Source: JAVBQG01 sp031549185
GTDB lineage: Bacteria > Synergistota > Synergistia > Synergistales > Synergistaceae
Direction: 5' to 3'
Assembly (NCBI GenBank): GCA_031549185.1
Contig: JAVBQG010000004.1
Location: 1-46,657, forward strand
Length of the DNA stretch: 46,657 nucleotides
Position numbers and translations under genes: made by a program. Position 1 is the first letter of the stretch, and every line of letters begins with the position of its first letter. A model generated the notes under the pieces. That model was not told the origin of the DNA and did not search any database. It was given only the letters and a program-made list of their open reading frames with translations. Shown here piece by piece: positions 31,400-40,114 of the stretch.

Positions 31400-32215
31400 T
31401 CAGGCAATCGCGATCTCCCGCGGTTTTCTCCTCTTGAAAAAGGCGAAGTGTTCGAAACCGGCCTCTCTCAAGCTCTCCATCGCCGTAAAGATCCCCGCCC
31501 CGACGCTGCGCGCGTCGTGCGTGTCCGAGCCCAGGGTGACGATCTGTCCCCCCGCCTCTTTGAACATCCTGACCACTTCCAGCGACGGCAGGATGTCATC
31601 GAGCCCCCGCCGCAGGCCGGAGGTGTTGATCTCGATCCCTTTTCCGTTTCGCGCAAGGATCTTCAGAATCTTCGACAGCTTCTCGTAGTGGGCGGCCAGA
31701 TCCACTTTTTTGCGCGCCTCGGCGCTCATGTAGCGCACCTGATAATTTATGTGCCCCACGACGTCGAAAGCCTCGCAGTCGGCAAGTTCGGCAAGTTCCT
31801 CGTAATAGCGGCGCATCATCACGTCCAACTCCCCCCCGCCGAGGCGGTCGAAGTCCATGTAGTAAAAATCTTCTTCATCCCGCAGGTGATGGAGGGAGCC
31901 GATCACAAAATCCAACTCCGGGTCGCTCGTCAACTCCCGTGCAAGCGCCGAATCATGATGAGGCTCGCCCAGTTCGAGCCCGGCGGATATCGCGAGTGCG
32001 TCGCCGAATTTCTCCCGTGCGCGCCGAACGTCCGCCAGTAAATTTTGCCTTATTTTCAAACAGACCGCCTTACCGGCGTACGTGTCGCAGTGGTCGGCAA
32101 ACGCAACCCCTTTGATTCCCCGCTTCAGGGCGGTTTCACAGATAAGCGTTACCTCGTCCTTTCCGTCGTGCGAGTTGCGCGAGTGGACGTGGCTGTCGTA
32201 CCAGTTTTCGAACAT
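31400..32215 (-). CDS. PHP family phosphoesterase, histidinol-phosphatase (HisJ/HisK type)
   Basis: This 271-residue polymerase-and-histidinol-phosphatase fold protein has the metal motifs in order: DSHVHSRNSHDG at the N-terminus, FADHCDTY, a Glu in GLELGEPHHD, IGSLHHL, VVGHIN and the closing GSDTHDARSVG. In HisJ this fold dephosphorylates histidinol phosphate. No other his gene is nearby, so a different phospho-substrate is possible. It is a single gene, with a hairpin on each side. Confidence 0.82.
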   Translation of the reverse strand: MFENWYDSHVHSRNSHDGKDEVTLICETALKRGIKGVAFADHCDTYAGKAVCLKIRQNLLADVRRAREKFGDALAISAGLELGEPHHDSALARELTSDPELDFVIGSLHHLRDEEDFYYMDFDRLGGGELDVMMRRYYEELAELADCEAFDVVGHINYQVRYMSAEARKKVDLAAHYEKLSKILKILARNGKGIEINTSGLRRGLDDILPSLEVVRMFKEAGGQIVTLGSDTHDARSVGAGIFTAMESLREAGFEHFAFFKRRKPREIAIA

Positions 32216-32241
32216 GACATAGGCCCCTTCGCATAAAACAG

Positions 32242-32262
32242 GGGCGCACGGTGCGTGCGCCC
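32242..32262 (-). terminator. Terminator of the dhaL-dhaK-lsrF-VOC operon
   Basis: On the minus strand a perfect 9-bp stem GGGCGCACG/CGTGCGCCC with a 3-nt loop is followed by CTGTTTTATG. It lies about 30 nt after the VOC gene. Confidence 0.7.
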
Positions 32263-32290
32263 GCTCGTCGAATCGTTTTTGCAGCCGTAC

Positions 32291-32611
32291 TTACTTCTTC
32301 TCCATCAGCTCCAGCACAACGCCGTCCTTTTCTACGAAGCACATGTAGATATCTCCCGCGTCCGTCTTTGGCAGAAGAACCTCGTCCACTTGGCCGAGGA
32401 CTTCGTCGATGGAGTCGACGTAGCCCGCGACGTGCAGGTTGTTCCGAATCTTCTCGTGAAAGGGATTGCCGGGTTCGAACTTCACGAACTCGTACCCGAA
32501 GGGGTGGTCGTCGGGCGACGTGATGAAGATCTTCATGCCCTCGGCCCAGGCAGCGCCTGGTTTATCCTCCCTCGTCGGGACGCCTATGTGAGCGGGGTTA
32601 AACAGCGGCAT
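32291..32611 (-). CDS. Small VOC/glyoxalase-fold-like protein
   Basis: This 106-residue protein begins MPLFNPAHIGVPTRED, with a beta-alpha-beta layout and a C-terminal VVLELMEKK strand as in the vicinal-oxygen-chelate (glyoxalase) fold. His8 and Glu102 are possible metal ligands. The start at 32611 has AAGGAG upstream and lies inside the aldolase gene's end (14-nt overlap), so the two are translationally coupled. Its role is probably in the same sugar or ketone pathway, for example as an isomerase or epimerase; that is inference. Confidence 0.65.
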   Translation of the reverse strand: MPLFNPAHIGVPTREDKPGAAWAEGMKIFITSPDDHPFGYEFVKFEPGNPFHEKIRNNLHVAGYVDSIDEVLGQVDEVLLPKTDAGDIYMCFVEKDGVVLELMEKK

Positions 32612-33491
32612 CGCTCTTTCTCCTTTCCTCCTCGTACAGGTCAGCCGCATCCTTCGCCGACGCGCCCTCGTGCACCACGGCCCGCAGGGCTTTCATCATC
32701 GCGATCGAGCTCTCGGCCTGAAAGACGTTGCGCCCCATGTCCACGCCCGCCGCGCCGCGGTCGATGGCGTCGCGCGCCATCTGCAACGCAGTGGCCTCTG
32801 GCAGCTTTTTGCCGCCGGCGATCACGATCGGCACCGGACAGGCGGCGGTCACCTTCTCAAACTCCTCGCAGTAGTACGTCTTCACCAGCTGCGCCCCGAA
32901 CTCCGCAATCATGCGCGTCGCCAGCAGAAAATATTTCGTCGTCCGCTCCATCTGCTTGCCGACCGCCACCACGCCGAGCGTGGGGATGCCGTAGCGGTTG
33001 CCGGCGTCGACCACCGTGCAGAGGTTGTTGATCGTCCGGCACTCGTTCTCCGTACCGATGAAGAGCTGCACGGCCATGCAGGCCGCGTTCATACGGATCG
33101 CGTCGTCGATGTCGACGCCCACGAGCTCCGCGCTCATGTCCTCCCGCAGCACGGAGCTGCCCGCCGTACAGCGCAACGCGACCGCGGCGCTCACGGAGGC
33201 CGGGATCGTGGCGCGCAACGCACCCCTCGTCGCCATCAGCACGTCGGCGTACGGCTCCAGAGGCGGAACCACCAAGTCCATGCGCTCCAGCCCGGAGGTC
33301 GGTCCCATGATGTAACCGTGATCGAACGCCAGCATGACGGTCTTGCCGGAGTGCGGTTGAAAAATCCGGCGCAACCGGTTCTTCATGCCCCAGTCGCAGT
33401 TGCCCGCTCCCTTCACGTAGAAACCGGCGTTCTCCTGCGGCACCTCGGGATGAAACTGTTTGCTCTCGATGTTCCCCGTCGCGTCTGCCAT
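32598..33491 (-). CDS. LsrF-like class I aldolase/thiolase (DeoC/LsrF family)
   Basis: This 297-residue TIM-barrel protein closely follows E. coli LsrF, the 3-hydroxy-5-phosphonooxypentane-2,4-dione thiolase that cleaves processed phospho-AI-2. Shared segments are GKTVMLAFDHGYIMGPTSGLER, ADVLMATRGALR, GAQLVKTYY (Schiff-base type Lys) and VPIVIAGGKKLP with GVDMGRN. The ATG at 33491 lies 1 nt after dhaK. There are no lsrK, lsrG or lsrACDB transporter genes here. The substrate is therefore a phosphorylated ketose or diketone of unknown identity, possibly the product of the adjacent DhaKL kinase. Confidence 0.85.
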   Translation of the reverse strand: MADATGNIESKQFHPEVPQENAGFYVKGAGNCDWGMKNRLRRIFQPHSGKTVMLAFDHGYIMGPTSGLERMDLVVPPLEPYADVLMATRGALRATIPASVSAAVALRCTAGSSVLREDMSAELVGVDIDDAIRMNAACMAVQLFIGTENECRTINNLCTVVDAGNRYGIPTLGVVAVGKQMERTTKYFLLATRMIAEFGAQLVKTYYCEEFEKVTAACPVPIVIAGGKKLPEATALQMARDAIDRGAAGVDMGRNVFQAESSIAMMKALRAVVHEGASAKDAADLYEEERRKSDAAV

Positions 33492-33492
33492 T

Positions 33493-34497
33493 TTACTTCG
33501 AGAAGTACGCACTCTTGCAGGGTGCCTTCCACAGGCGCAGCAGCTCGTCGTCCACGCGGACGATACAGAGCTGGAAGCCCGCCGCCTCCTGCACCGTGAG
33601 GAGCTCGCCCGCATATCCCGCCGCGACCGTGATGCCAAGCTCCCCCAGTCTCTTGCAACACCTGCGGTAGACGATGAGCTGCTCCATCAGGGTCGAACCG
33701 CCCGATCCGTTGACGAGGACGAGAAGCTTTTCGCCCTTTTTGACGGAGAGGTCGTCGAGCAACAGCTTCAGCATGTGATCGGCCGTCTCGTCGGCGGGCT
33801 TCATCTTCATACGCCCGCCACCGCCCTCGCCGTGCTGGCCCGCGCCGATCTCCATATCATCGTCGCCGAAGGACATGATCTCCTCTCCGGTGGAGGGATG
33901 AGTCGCACCCTTGCACGCGACTGCAACCGTCGCCATGTTGTCCGCGAAGCGTTGGGCGATAGATTGCACCTCGTCCAAGCTCTTGCCCTCGCGCGCGGCT
34001 GCCGCCGCAACGTGATAGAGCAGGACGCAGCCGACCAGACCGCGGCGGTTCTCCCCGTCGCAGCGCGGGGCGTTCGCGATGTCCTCCTGCGTCGTCACCC
34101 TCTTGACGTTCAGGCCCTCCTTCGCCGCCTGCTTTATCGCCATGCCGCCTGCGAACATGTCGCCCGCATGGTTCAGCACGACTAGCAGGACGCCCTTGCC
34201 CCGATCCGCGAGGCGGATCGCCTCGACAACGTCGCCGGGCCCGGGCGCCGCGAAGACGTCGCCCGGCACGGAGATGTCGACCATCCCCTCGCCGACGAGG
34301 CCTGAGAGTGCGGGCTCGTGCCCCGTCCCACCCATGGTTACGATGGTCACGCGGTCCGCTTCCCTCAGTTTTTTATTGATAATCAGCTTTCCGCTCGAAC
34401 CGCCCGCCTCCACCAGATCGGGAAACGCGAGGACGAGCCCCTCCAACATCTCTTTCGTCAAATCCTCCGGCTTGTTGATAAACTTCTTCATCGCCAT
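33493..34497 (-). CDS. dhaK: Dihydroxyacetone kinase, DhaK subunit-like
   Basis: This 334-residue substrate-binding subunit has VTMGGTGHEPALSG (His60) and GAGQHGEGGGGRMKMKPADE. The latter holds the His (~222) that in DhaK binds the ketose covalently as a hemiaminal. GEGMVDISVPGDVFAAPGPG and LVVLNHAGD are typical. GAGGAG lies 8 nt before the ATG at 34497. It pairs with dhaL 16 nt upstream. No DhaM/PTS phosphoryl donor is present, so ATP is the likely donor or DhaM lies elsewhere. Ketotetrose kinases share this architecture. Confidence 0.9.
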   Translation of the reverse strand: MAMKKFINKPEDLTKEMLEGLVLAFPDLVEAGGSSGKLIINKKLREADRVTIVTMGGTGHEPALSGLVGEGMVDISVPGDVFAAPGPGDVVEAIRLADRGKGVLLVVLNHAGDMFAGGMAIKQAAKEGLNVKRVTTQEDIANAPRCDGENRRGLVGCVLLYHVAAAAAREGKSLDEVQSIAQRFADNMATVAVACKGATHPSTGEEIMSFGDDDMEIGAGQHGEGGGGRMKMKPADETADHMLKLLLDDLSVKKGEKLLVLVNGSGGSTLMEQLIVYRRCCKRLGELGITVAAGYAGELLTVQEAAGFQLCIVRVDDELLRLWKAPCKSAYFSK

Positions 34498-34513
34498 TGC
34501 GTCGACTCCTCTT

Positions 34514-35158
34514 TTATAATCCGAACTGCGCTTCGACCGCGTCCGCTAGGCCCCTCAGGAAGAGCGAGAACGAGACTGCCCCCGCGTCCCGGCAACCCAG
34601 CGAACGCTCCTTCAAATTCTTCGCCCGACCGAATCGAGCGACCATATCTTCCGTTTTCCCGGCACCTTCAATCGCCGCGTCTGCCGCCGCGCGCAATACA
34701 TCCGCGGCACTGCCGCCGGATTTCGCTTTGGTTTCCGCCGCCTCGACCGACGGGATGACGGCATCCATCATCGTCTTGTCGCCAATGCGGGCGGCGCTGA
34801 CGGAACAGAGCTCCCTGCAACCGGAAGCGAGCATCTCTGCCAGCTCTTTGCCTCCGAGGTCGGATGCCCCGGCAACGCTCGCGGCAAGCCCTTCAAAGTA
34901 CGTTCCCCACAGGGGACCGGCGGAGCTGCTGCCGCAATTGGTCATGGAACCTGCAATCCACTCGAGCAGAGCGGCAAGATCGTCGTTCCCCGCTACGCAC
35001 CCGTCCAATATGATGCGCGATAGTTTGGTGATGCTGACACCGTGGTCCCCATCGCCGATCTTCGAATCGAGCGACGTGAGAAGCCCCTCCTGATCGATGA
35101 GGCCCAGCGCGCTCGCACATAAAATCTTCTTGAATTCGTCTGTGTTCATACCCGGCAC
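34514..35158 (-). CDS. dhaL: Dihydroxyacetone kinase, DhaL subunit-like (nucleotide-binding)
   Basis: This 214-residue, all-helical nucleotide-binding subunit has the magnesium/ADP motif IGDGDHGVS (residues 34-42), SSSAGPLWGTYFEG and GDKTMMDAVIPS near 129. It phosphorylates the ketose held by DhaK. The start is uncertain: GTG at 35158 is only 4 nt from GGAGG, while ATG at 35149 is 13 nt away. It is the first gene of the four-gene operon. Confidence 0.88.
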   Translation of the reverse strand: MPGMNTDEFKKILCASALGLIDQEGLLTSLDSKIGDGDHGVSITKLSRIILDGCVAGNDDLAALLEWIAGSMTNCGSSSAGPLWGTYFEGLAASVAGASDLGGKELAEMLASGCRELCSVSAARIGDKTMMDAVIPSVEAAETKAKSGGSAADVLRAAADAAIEGAGKTEDMVARFGRAKNLKERSLGCRDAGAVSFSLFLRGLADAVEAQFGL

Positions 35159-35352
35159 AATGCCTCCATAAGATAACGCTGATTAATAGCAAGTTGCCAT
35201 CAAATGGGAGTTTTATGGTGCGGCGAACGGCCATACACACCAGCCTTAACGCGTTACCCCTTCAGGCCTTTGATTTCAAATTGATATATAACGCTCAAAC
35301 GACAGTTTCCCCATGAAAGGATGAGGAGGCGCGAGAGTCGATAATCCTTACC

Positions 35353-35368
35353 CCTCGGGTCCCCGAGG
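35353..35368 (-). terminator. Hairpin after glgC
   Basis: CCTCGG (35353-35358) pairs with CCGAGG (35363-35368) with a 4-nt loop, 17 nt after the glgC stop. No T-run follows on the minus strand, so termination is only possible. The remaining ~190 bp to dhaL hold no clear gene. Confidence 0.45.
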
Positions 35369-35384
35369 ACCAATCTGCCTTTTC

Positions 35385-36686
35385 TTAAAACGAGGAGAAG
35401 CTCATCTCCGGATCGAAACGGGCGTCTCCCGGCATCAAAAGGTTTTTTCTAAGCTGGATCTTCGGCATACCGACGACCACGACGCCTGACTCCTTGTCGA
35501 GGGTGTAGCGCTCCGCATCCATGTCGGCATTGTAGCCGATGACCGTGTTCGGTGGAATCACGTTGTGCGAATCGACGATGACCCTGCGCAACTTGCAGTT
35601 CTCCCCGATGATCACCCCCTGACCGATGATGCTCTCCTCCACGACCGCACCTGCCTCGATGACGCAGTGTCTCGACAGAACACACCTGTGCACGACGGCC
35701 CCGAGGACCTGGCTCGCCTCCGCCCGTAGACAACCCTCAACCGAACAACTCATCCCCTTCGCCGGATATGTAAAACCGGGCGGATCGGAGAACGAGACCG
35801 TGCGCACCGGCCACTGGGCGTTGTAGAGAGTAAGCGTCGACGGGTGCTGCAGAAGATCCATATGCGCCTCCCAGTAGGTTTTGATAGTTCCGACGTCCTT
35901 CCAGTAAGGGCGATCTCCTCCCGGAATCACGTTCGTCGAGAAGTCGTACGCCATCATCTTGCAGCTCGGGAAGATGCTCGGAAGAATATCCTTCCCGAAG
36001 TCGTGGCTGCTGTTCTGGTTGAGGTTGTCCGCCAGAATAGCCTCCTCCAGCGCCTCCCGCGAAAAAATGTAGTTGCCCATGGAGACGTAGCTATAGCCGG
36101 GGTCCGTCGGAATTTGTGGAGGATTCGCCGGCTTCTCGACGAAGCCGTTGATGACGCCCCTGCTGTCCGTGGAGATGCAGCCGAACTGGTGTGCCTCGCT
36201 GGATGGGATCTTGTTTGCCGCGACCGTGATATCCGCGTCGTTGTCGATGTGATATTCGAGCATCTGCGCAATGTCCATCTTGTAGATGTGATCGGCCGCG
36301 AAGATACAGACGTAATCGGCGTTGAACATGGTGACAAGATGCAGGTTCTGATAGATCGCGTCGGCGGTCCCCTCGTACCATCGCTCGTCAGTCCACATCT
36401 GCGCCGGCGCGACGTTCACGAAGTAATTGCGGCCGCGCAAAGCGGCACCGAACTGCCAGCCCTGCGTGATGTGCTCCTGCAGAGATTGGCTCTTGAACTG
36501 GGTGAGACAGTAGATCGAATAGATGCCGCTGTTGACGAAATTGGAGAGTGCAAAATCCACGATGCGGTATTTCGCTGCAAAAGGTACGGCTGGCTTGGCT
36601 CTGTATCTTGTAAGAGGCATCAGGCGCTCGCCTTTGCCTCCCGCCAGTACCATCGCCAAAACACGTCCATATCTGCCAGGCACCAT
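35385..36686 (-). CDS. glgC: Glucose-1-phosphate adenylyltransferase
   Basis: This enzyme makes ADP-glucose from glucose 1-phosphate and ATP, the committed step of glycogen synthesis. The 433-residue product begins with the nucleotidyl-transferase motif AGGKGERLMPLTRYRAKPAVPF. ITQGWQFGAALRG, WYEGTADAIYQNL, FAADHIYKMD and a left-handed beta-helix C-domain with hexapeptide repeats (VVEESIIGQGVIIGENCKL) follow. An AAAGGGTG region precedes the ATG. It is 16 nt downstream of glgA. Confidence 0.96.
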   Translation of the reverse strand: MVPGRYGRVLAMVLAGGKGERLMPLTRYRAKPAVPFAAKYRIVDFALSNFVNSGIYSIYCLTQFKSQSLQEHITQGWQFGAALRGRNYFVNVAPAQMWTDERWYEGTADAIYQNLHLVTMFNADYVCIFAADHIYKMDIAQMLEYHIDNDADITVAANKIPSSEAHQFGCISTDSRGVINGFVEKPANPPQIPTDPGYSYVSMGNYIFSREALEEAILADNLNQNSSHDFGKDILPSIFPSCKMMAYDFSTNVIPGGDRPYWKDVGTIKTYWEAHMDLLQHPSTLTLYNAQWPVRTVSFSDPPGFTYPAKGMSCSVEGCLRAEASQVLGAVVHRCVLSRHCVIEAGAVVEESIIGQGVIIGENCKLRRVIVDSHNVIPPNTVIGYNADMDAERYTLDKESGVVVVGMPKIQLRKNLLMPGDARFDPEMSFSSF

Positions 36687-36702
36687 GAGAACATCACCCT
36701 TT

Positions 36703-38202
36703 CTACATTAGAGGATCCCCGTTGCGCAGGTTGTTGTACAGATCGATGTATGTTCTGGCGGACGCCGTCCACGAAAAATCCGCCCTCATCGCGTTCTGCA
36801 CGGCCTGGTCCCAGCGCGGTTTGTCTTCGAAGACGTCGAACGCGCGGTACATGGCCTGACAAAGCTCGTCCGCATTGTAATCGCTGAACAGAAAACCGGT
36901 TCCGTCCGGCGACGAATCGAAGTCGATCACGCTGTCTGCGAGACCGCCCGTGCCGCGGACGATGGGAATCGTGCCGTATGCCATGGCGATCATCTGAGAG
37001 AGGCCACACGGCTCGAAGAGCGACGGCATGACCAGCATATCGCTGCCGGCATAGGCCAAATGAGCCAGGTCCTCGTCGAAATCGGTGCAACACCAGAAAT
37101 ACTCGGGGTACGAGCGCTGGAACTCGCGCACCATATCCACGTACTGCTGCATGCCGGAACCGAGAAGCACCACGCGACAGTTGTCGATCAGCGTCCAGTC
37201 GAGCGCCGCAAGTAGAATGTCCACGCCCTTCTGTTGAACGAGGCGCCCGACGAACGTCATAATCGGTTTACCGTCGTCCGGCATCTTCGTGACTTCCAGG
37301 AGTTTTCTCCGGCATTCGGCCTTGCCGGCGAGGTCGGCGGCGGCATAGTTCGCCGGAAGGACGCGGTCCGTCGCCGGATTCCAGACGTCGTAATCGATCC
37401 CGTTCAGGATTCCCGACAGTTTATGCCGCATCTCGTTGAAGACGCCGTGCAGGCCGAATCCCCCGTCCTGCGTCTGGATGTCCCACGAATAATGCGGGCT
37501 TACCGTCGTGATGGCATCCGCTGCCAGTACGCCTCCCTTGAGGAGGTTCGCTTGCCCGTAGAACTCCATCCCTTTGATGGAAAAGGCGTCCTTCTCCAAC
37601 CCCCAGGTCGGCAAAAGTTTCGGGTCGACGATGCCCTGATGCGCCAGGTTATGAATGGTCATCACGACGTCGTACTGTTCGCCCATCTTTCGATAGTAAT
37701 GGTGCCACTTGAGCGCAGCTGGAAGGATCGCCGTGGGCCAGTCGTGCACGTGCAAAATCTGCGGTTTCCACCCGGCTACTTCCGGTAGCTCCAACGCGGC
37801 CAGCGATAAAAACACGAAAGGGAGAACGGTCTCCGGCGAGAGAGAGTCGGGGTAGATCTCCGGGTTTGTGAACAGCTCCGCCTGCTCGAGCAGGTAAATA
37901 CTGACACCGAAGGCTTCGACCTGCAGAACGTCCGCCGAGTAGACGCGCCAATCCAGCGCGACGTTGAGCGTCTTAGACAGCTTTCTGCAGGAGAATCCCT
38001 CTTTCTCCGCCCGCTCCAGGACGCCCGGATAACATGGGAGGAGAACCCTTGCGTCCACCCCGCTCCGGCGGAGAGTCTTGGGCAGAGAGCCCAGGACATC
38101 CCCCAGCCCTCCCTGTTTTGCGAAGGGCGCCATCTCCGGCGTGATATGCAGTACGCAGAGCGAGCGCTCTTCTATCGCGGTGGCAAGTCCATCGGCAAGC
38201 AT
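36703..38202 (-). CDS. glgA: Glycogen synthase (GT5)
   Basis: This enzyme elongates alpha-1,4-glucan from ADP-glucose. The 499-residue product has the KxGGL-type donor motif (AKQGGLGDVLGSLP, residue ~30), HDWPTAILPAALKWH, ITTVSPHYSWDIQT, NGIDYDVWNPATD, FVGRLVQQKGVDIL and the GT-B C-terminal motif PSLFEPCGLSQMIAMAYGTIPIV. The ATG at 38202 is 7 nt after glgP, with a weak SD, probably coupled. Confidence 0.95.
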   Translation of the reverse strand: MLADGLATAIEERSLCVLHITPEMAPFAKQGGLGDVLGSLPKTLRRSGVDARVLLPCYPGVLERAEKEGFSCRKLSKTLNVALDWRVYSADVLQVEAFGVSIYLLEQAELFTNPEIYPDSLSPETVLPFVFLSLAALELPEVAGWKPQILHVHDWPTAILPAALKWHHYYRKMGEQYDVVMTIHNLAHQGIVDPKLLPTWGLEKDAFSIKGMEFYGQANLLKGGVLAADAITTVSPHYSWDIQTQDGGFGLHGVFNEMRHKLSGILNGIDYDVWNPATDRVLPANYAAADLAGKAECRRKLLEVTKMPDDGKPIMTFVGRLVQQKGVDILLAALDWTLIDNCRVVLLGSGMQQYVDMVREFQRSYPEYFWCCTDFDEDLAHLAYAGSDMLVMPSLFEPCGLSQMIAMAYGTIPIVRGTGGLADSVIDFDSSPDGTGFLFSDYNADELCQAMYRAFDVFEDKPRWDQAVQNAMRADFSWTASARTYIDLYNNLRNGDPLM

Positions 38203-38209
38203 CTCGCGC

Positions 38210-39946
38210 CTAGTGCCCGCGGAAGACGGTTCCGTACGCTTTTTCGCCGTACTCTTTCACGACGCGATGCGTATTGAAGTAGCTCGCGTTGAGCGCAATC
38301 GTCTGTTTCATCATCCAGATCCACTTCTGTCTGTCGTTGTAGTAGGTCGGGATAACCTTCTCCTCCAGCTTCGCGTAGAGGTCGAGCGCATCCTGCATCT
38401 CGTCGTACTCCACAAGTTCGGCCTCCTCCGGGTCTGGACCGATGGACCAGCCGGTGACGTCCTCGATCCATCCCTCGATCCACCAGCCGTCGAGCACTGA
38501 GAAGTTCATGACGCCGTTGTGCACACACTTCATCCCGCTCGTGCCGGACGCCTCGCGAGGTCGAATCGGCGTGTTGAGCCACACGTCGACGCCGGCGGTG
38601 AGGACTTTGGCCAGTTCCATGTTGTAGTTCTCCAGGAAGACCACCGGCAGTGCCGTGCCGATCTCTTTGGAGAGCTCGAATATGTGCTTGATGATACCCT
38701 TGGCGGGCTCGTCGTGCGGGTGCGCTTTGCCCGCGAAGATCAGCTGAACCTGTCCGGCTCCGACGTCGAGCAGGCGCTTGACGTCGGAGAAGAGCAGATC
38801 CGCGCGCTTGTACGTCGCCGCCCGCCGCGCGAAGCCGATGGTCAGGATATCGGGATCGAACTCCACGCCTGTATCCTCCAGGACCTTCGCCAGCAACCGC
38901 ATCTTGGCCGCCTGGTGCGCCTTCCAGATCTCCTCCTCGGGGAGCTGCAGCGCCTGAATCAGACGGCTCGGATCGTTCCGCCAGGCGGGTATGTACTTGT
39001 CATAAAGCCTCGCGAAACCGGGACACGTCCAGGTCGTCGAGTGCACACCGTTGGTGACGTAGTCGACGTTCTCGGTGCAGAACATCTTGCGGCTCACCTG
39101 CGCGTGTTTTTTGGAGACGGCGTTGACGTAGCGGCTGTATTTGAGGCCCAGATCCGTCATGGAGACGCCGCTGCCACCGAGCATCCGCCGGAGGCGGTCG
39201 GTATCCCGCCCCTCTACGACCTTCCCGATCAGCTCGTAGGGGAAGTAGTCGTGCCCCGCCGCGACCGGCGTGTGGGTGGTGAAGATAACCTCCCCGCGCA
39301 CCTTGTCGAAATCCTCATAACCGAGTTCACGGGTCAGTTCGAGCGTGATGAAGCCCGCATGCCCTTCGTTCAGATGGAACGTCTTGATGTTGTTGTACCC
39401 GAGGTCGCGCAGCAAGCGCAGGCCGCCTACGCCCAAGATCATCTCCTGGCAGAGGCGATACCTATCGTCCCCTCCGTACAGCTGCCAGGTGAGGTTCCGA
39501 TCGCCCGGCGAATTGACATCGAGGTCCGTGTCGAGGAAGTAGATTGGCAACGGGTAACCAGACTGCCCCATGTAGACGTAGCCCCACGCCTTGACCTGCA
39601 CCACCCGCCCCTCGAGCATCACGGACACGCGATTGTTCAGCGGCGTGAGGAGCTTTTCTGGCTCCCATTCGACCGGCCGTTCGATCTGATCTCCGTCGGG
39701 TGAAATCTCCTGCCTGAAGTAGCCTTTGCGATAGAGGAGCGTCACGCCTACCATGGGGACGCCGAGATCCGCAGCGCTCTTCAGGATGTCGCCCGCCAGA
39801 ATCCCCAGTCCACCGGAGTAGGTCGGCAGTTCCGGGACAATGCCGATCTCCATCGAAAAATACGCGATCGTTCGAAAGATCGGGTTTCGTTCGAACGTAC
39901 TCAACAAAGATGTACTGATGTTTTCACCGTATGTCAGAACCGACAT
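38210..39946 (-). CDS. glgP: Alpha-glucan phosphorylase
   Basis: This PLP enzyme releases glucose 1-phosphate from glycogen or maltodextrin. At 578 residues it is the compact (TIGR02094-like) form rather than the ~800-residue classical enzyme. PTYSGGLGILAGD, HLNEGHAGF, FTTHTPVAAGHD, FARRAATYKRADLL and RPREASGTSGMKCVHNG, which contains the PLP-type lysine (~471), are all seen. GGGAGG precedes the ATG at 39946. With glgC and glgA it closes a synthesis/degradation loop. Confidence 0.94.
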   Translation of the reverse strand: MSVLTYGENISTSLLSTFERNPIFRTIAYFSMEIGIVPELPTYSGGLGILAGDILKSAADLGVPMVGVTLLYRKGYFRQEISPDGDQIERPVEWEPEKLLTPLNNRVSVMLEGRVVQVKAWGYVYMGQSGYPLPIYFLDTDLDVNSPGDRNLTWQLYGGDDRYRLCQEMILGVGGLRLLRDLGYNNIKTFHLNEGHAGFITLELTRELGYEDFDKVRGEVIFTTHTPVAAGHDYFPYELIGKVVEGRDTDRLRRMLGGSGVSMTDLGLKYSRYVNAVSKKHAQVSRKMFCTENVDYVTNGVHSTTWTCPGFARLYDKYIPAWRNDPSRLIQALQLPEEEIWKAHQAAKMRLLAKVLEDTGVEFDPDILTIGFARRAATYKRADLLFSDVKRLLDVGAGQVQLIFAGKAHPHDEPAKGIIKHIFELSKEIGTALPVVFLENYNMELAKVLTAGVDVWLNTPIRPREASGTSGMKCVHNGVMNFSVLDGWWIEGWIEDVTGWSIGPDPEEAELVEYDEMQDALDLYAKLEEKVIPTYYNDRQKWIWMMKQTIALNASYFNTHRVVKEYGEKAYGTVFRGH

Positions 39947-40114
39947 TTCAACGCCTCCCTGTTCTTTTAAGCCTGAAAAGGTAATGATCGCCCGGGGCGC
40001 GAAAGGTAAAAAATTGTGGATGATAGAGATCGAAAACCCCGGTCGCTGTTGTCTCGAGATGAAAAATGTTCCAGCGATGCGCTCGGCGCTCTCCTGTGTT
40101 TATGACGAATTCTA

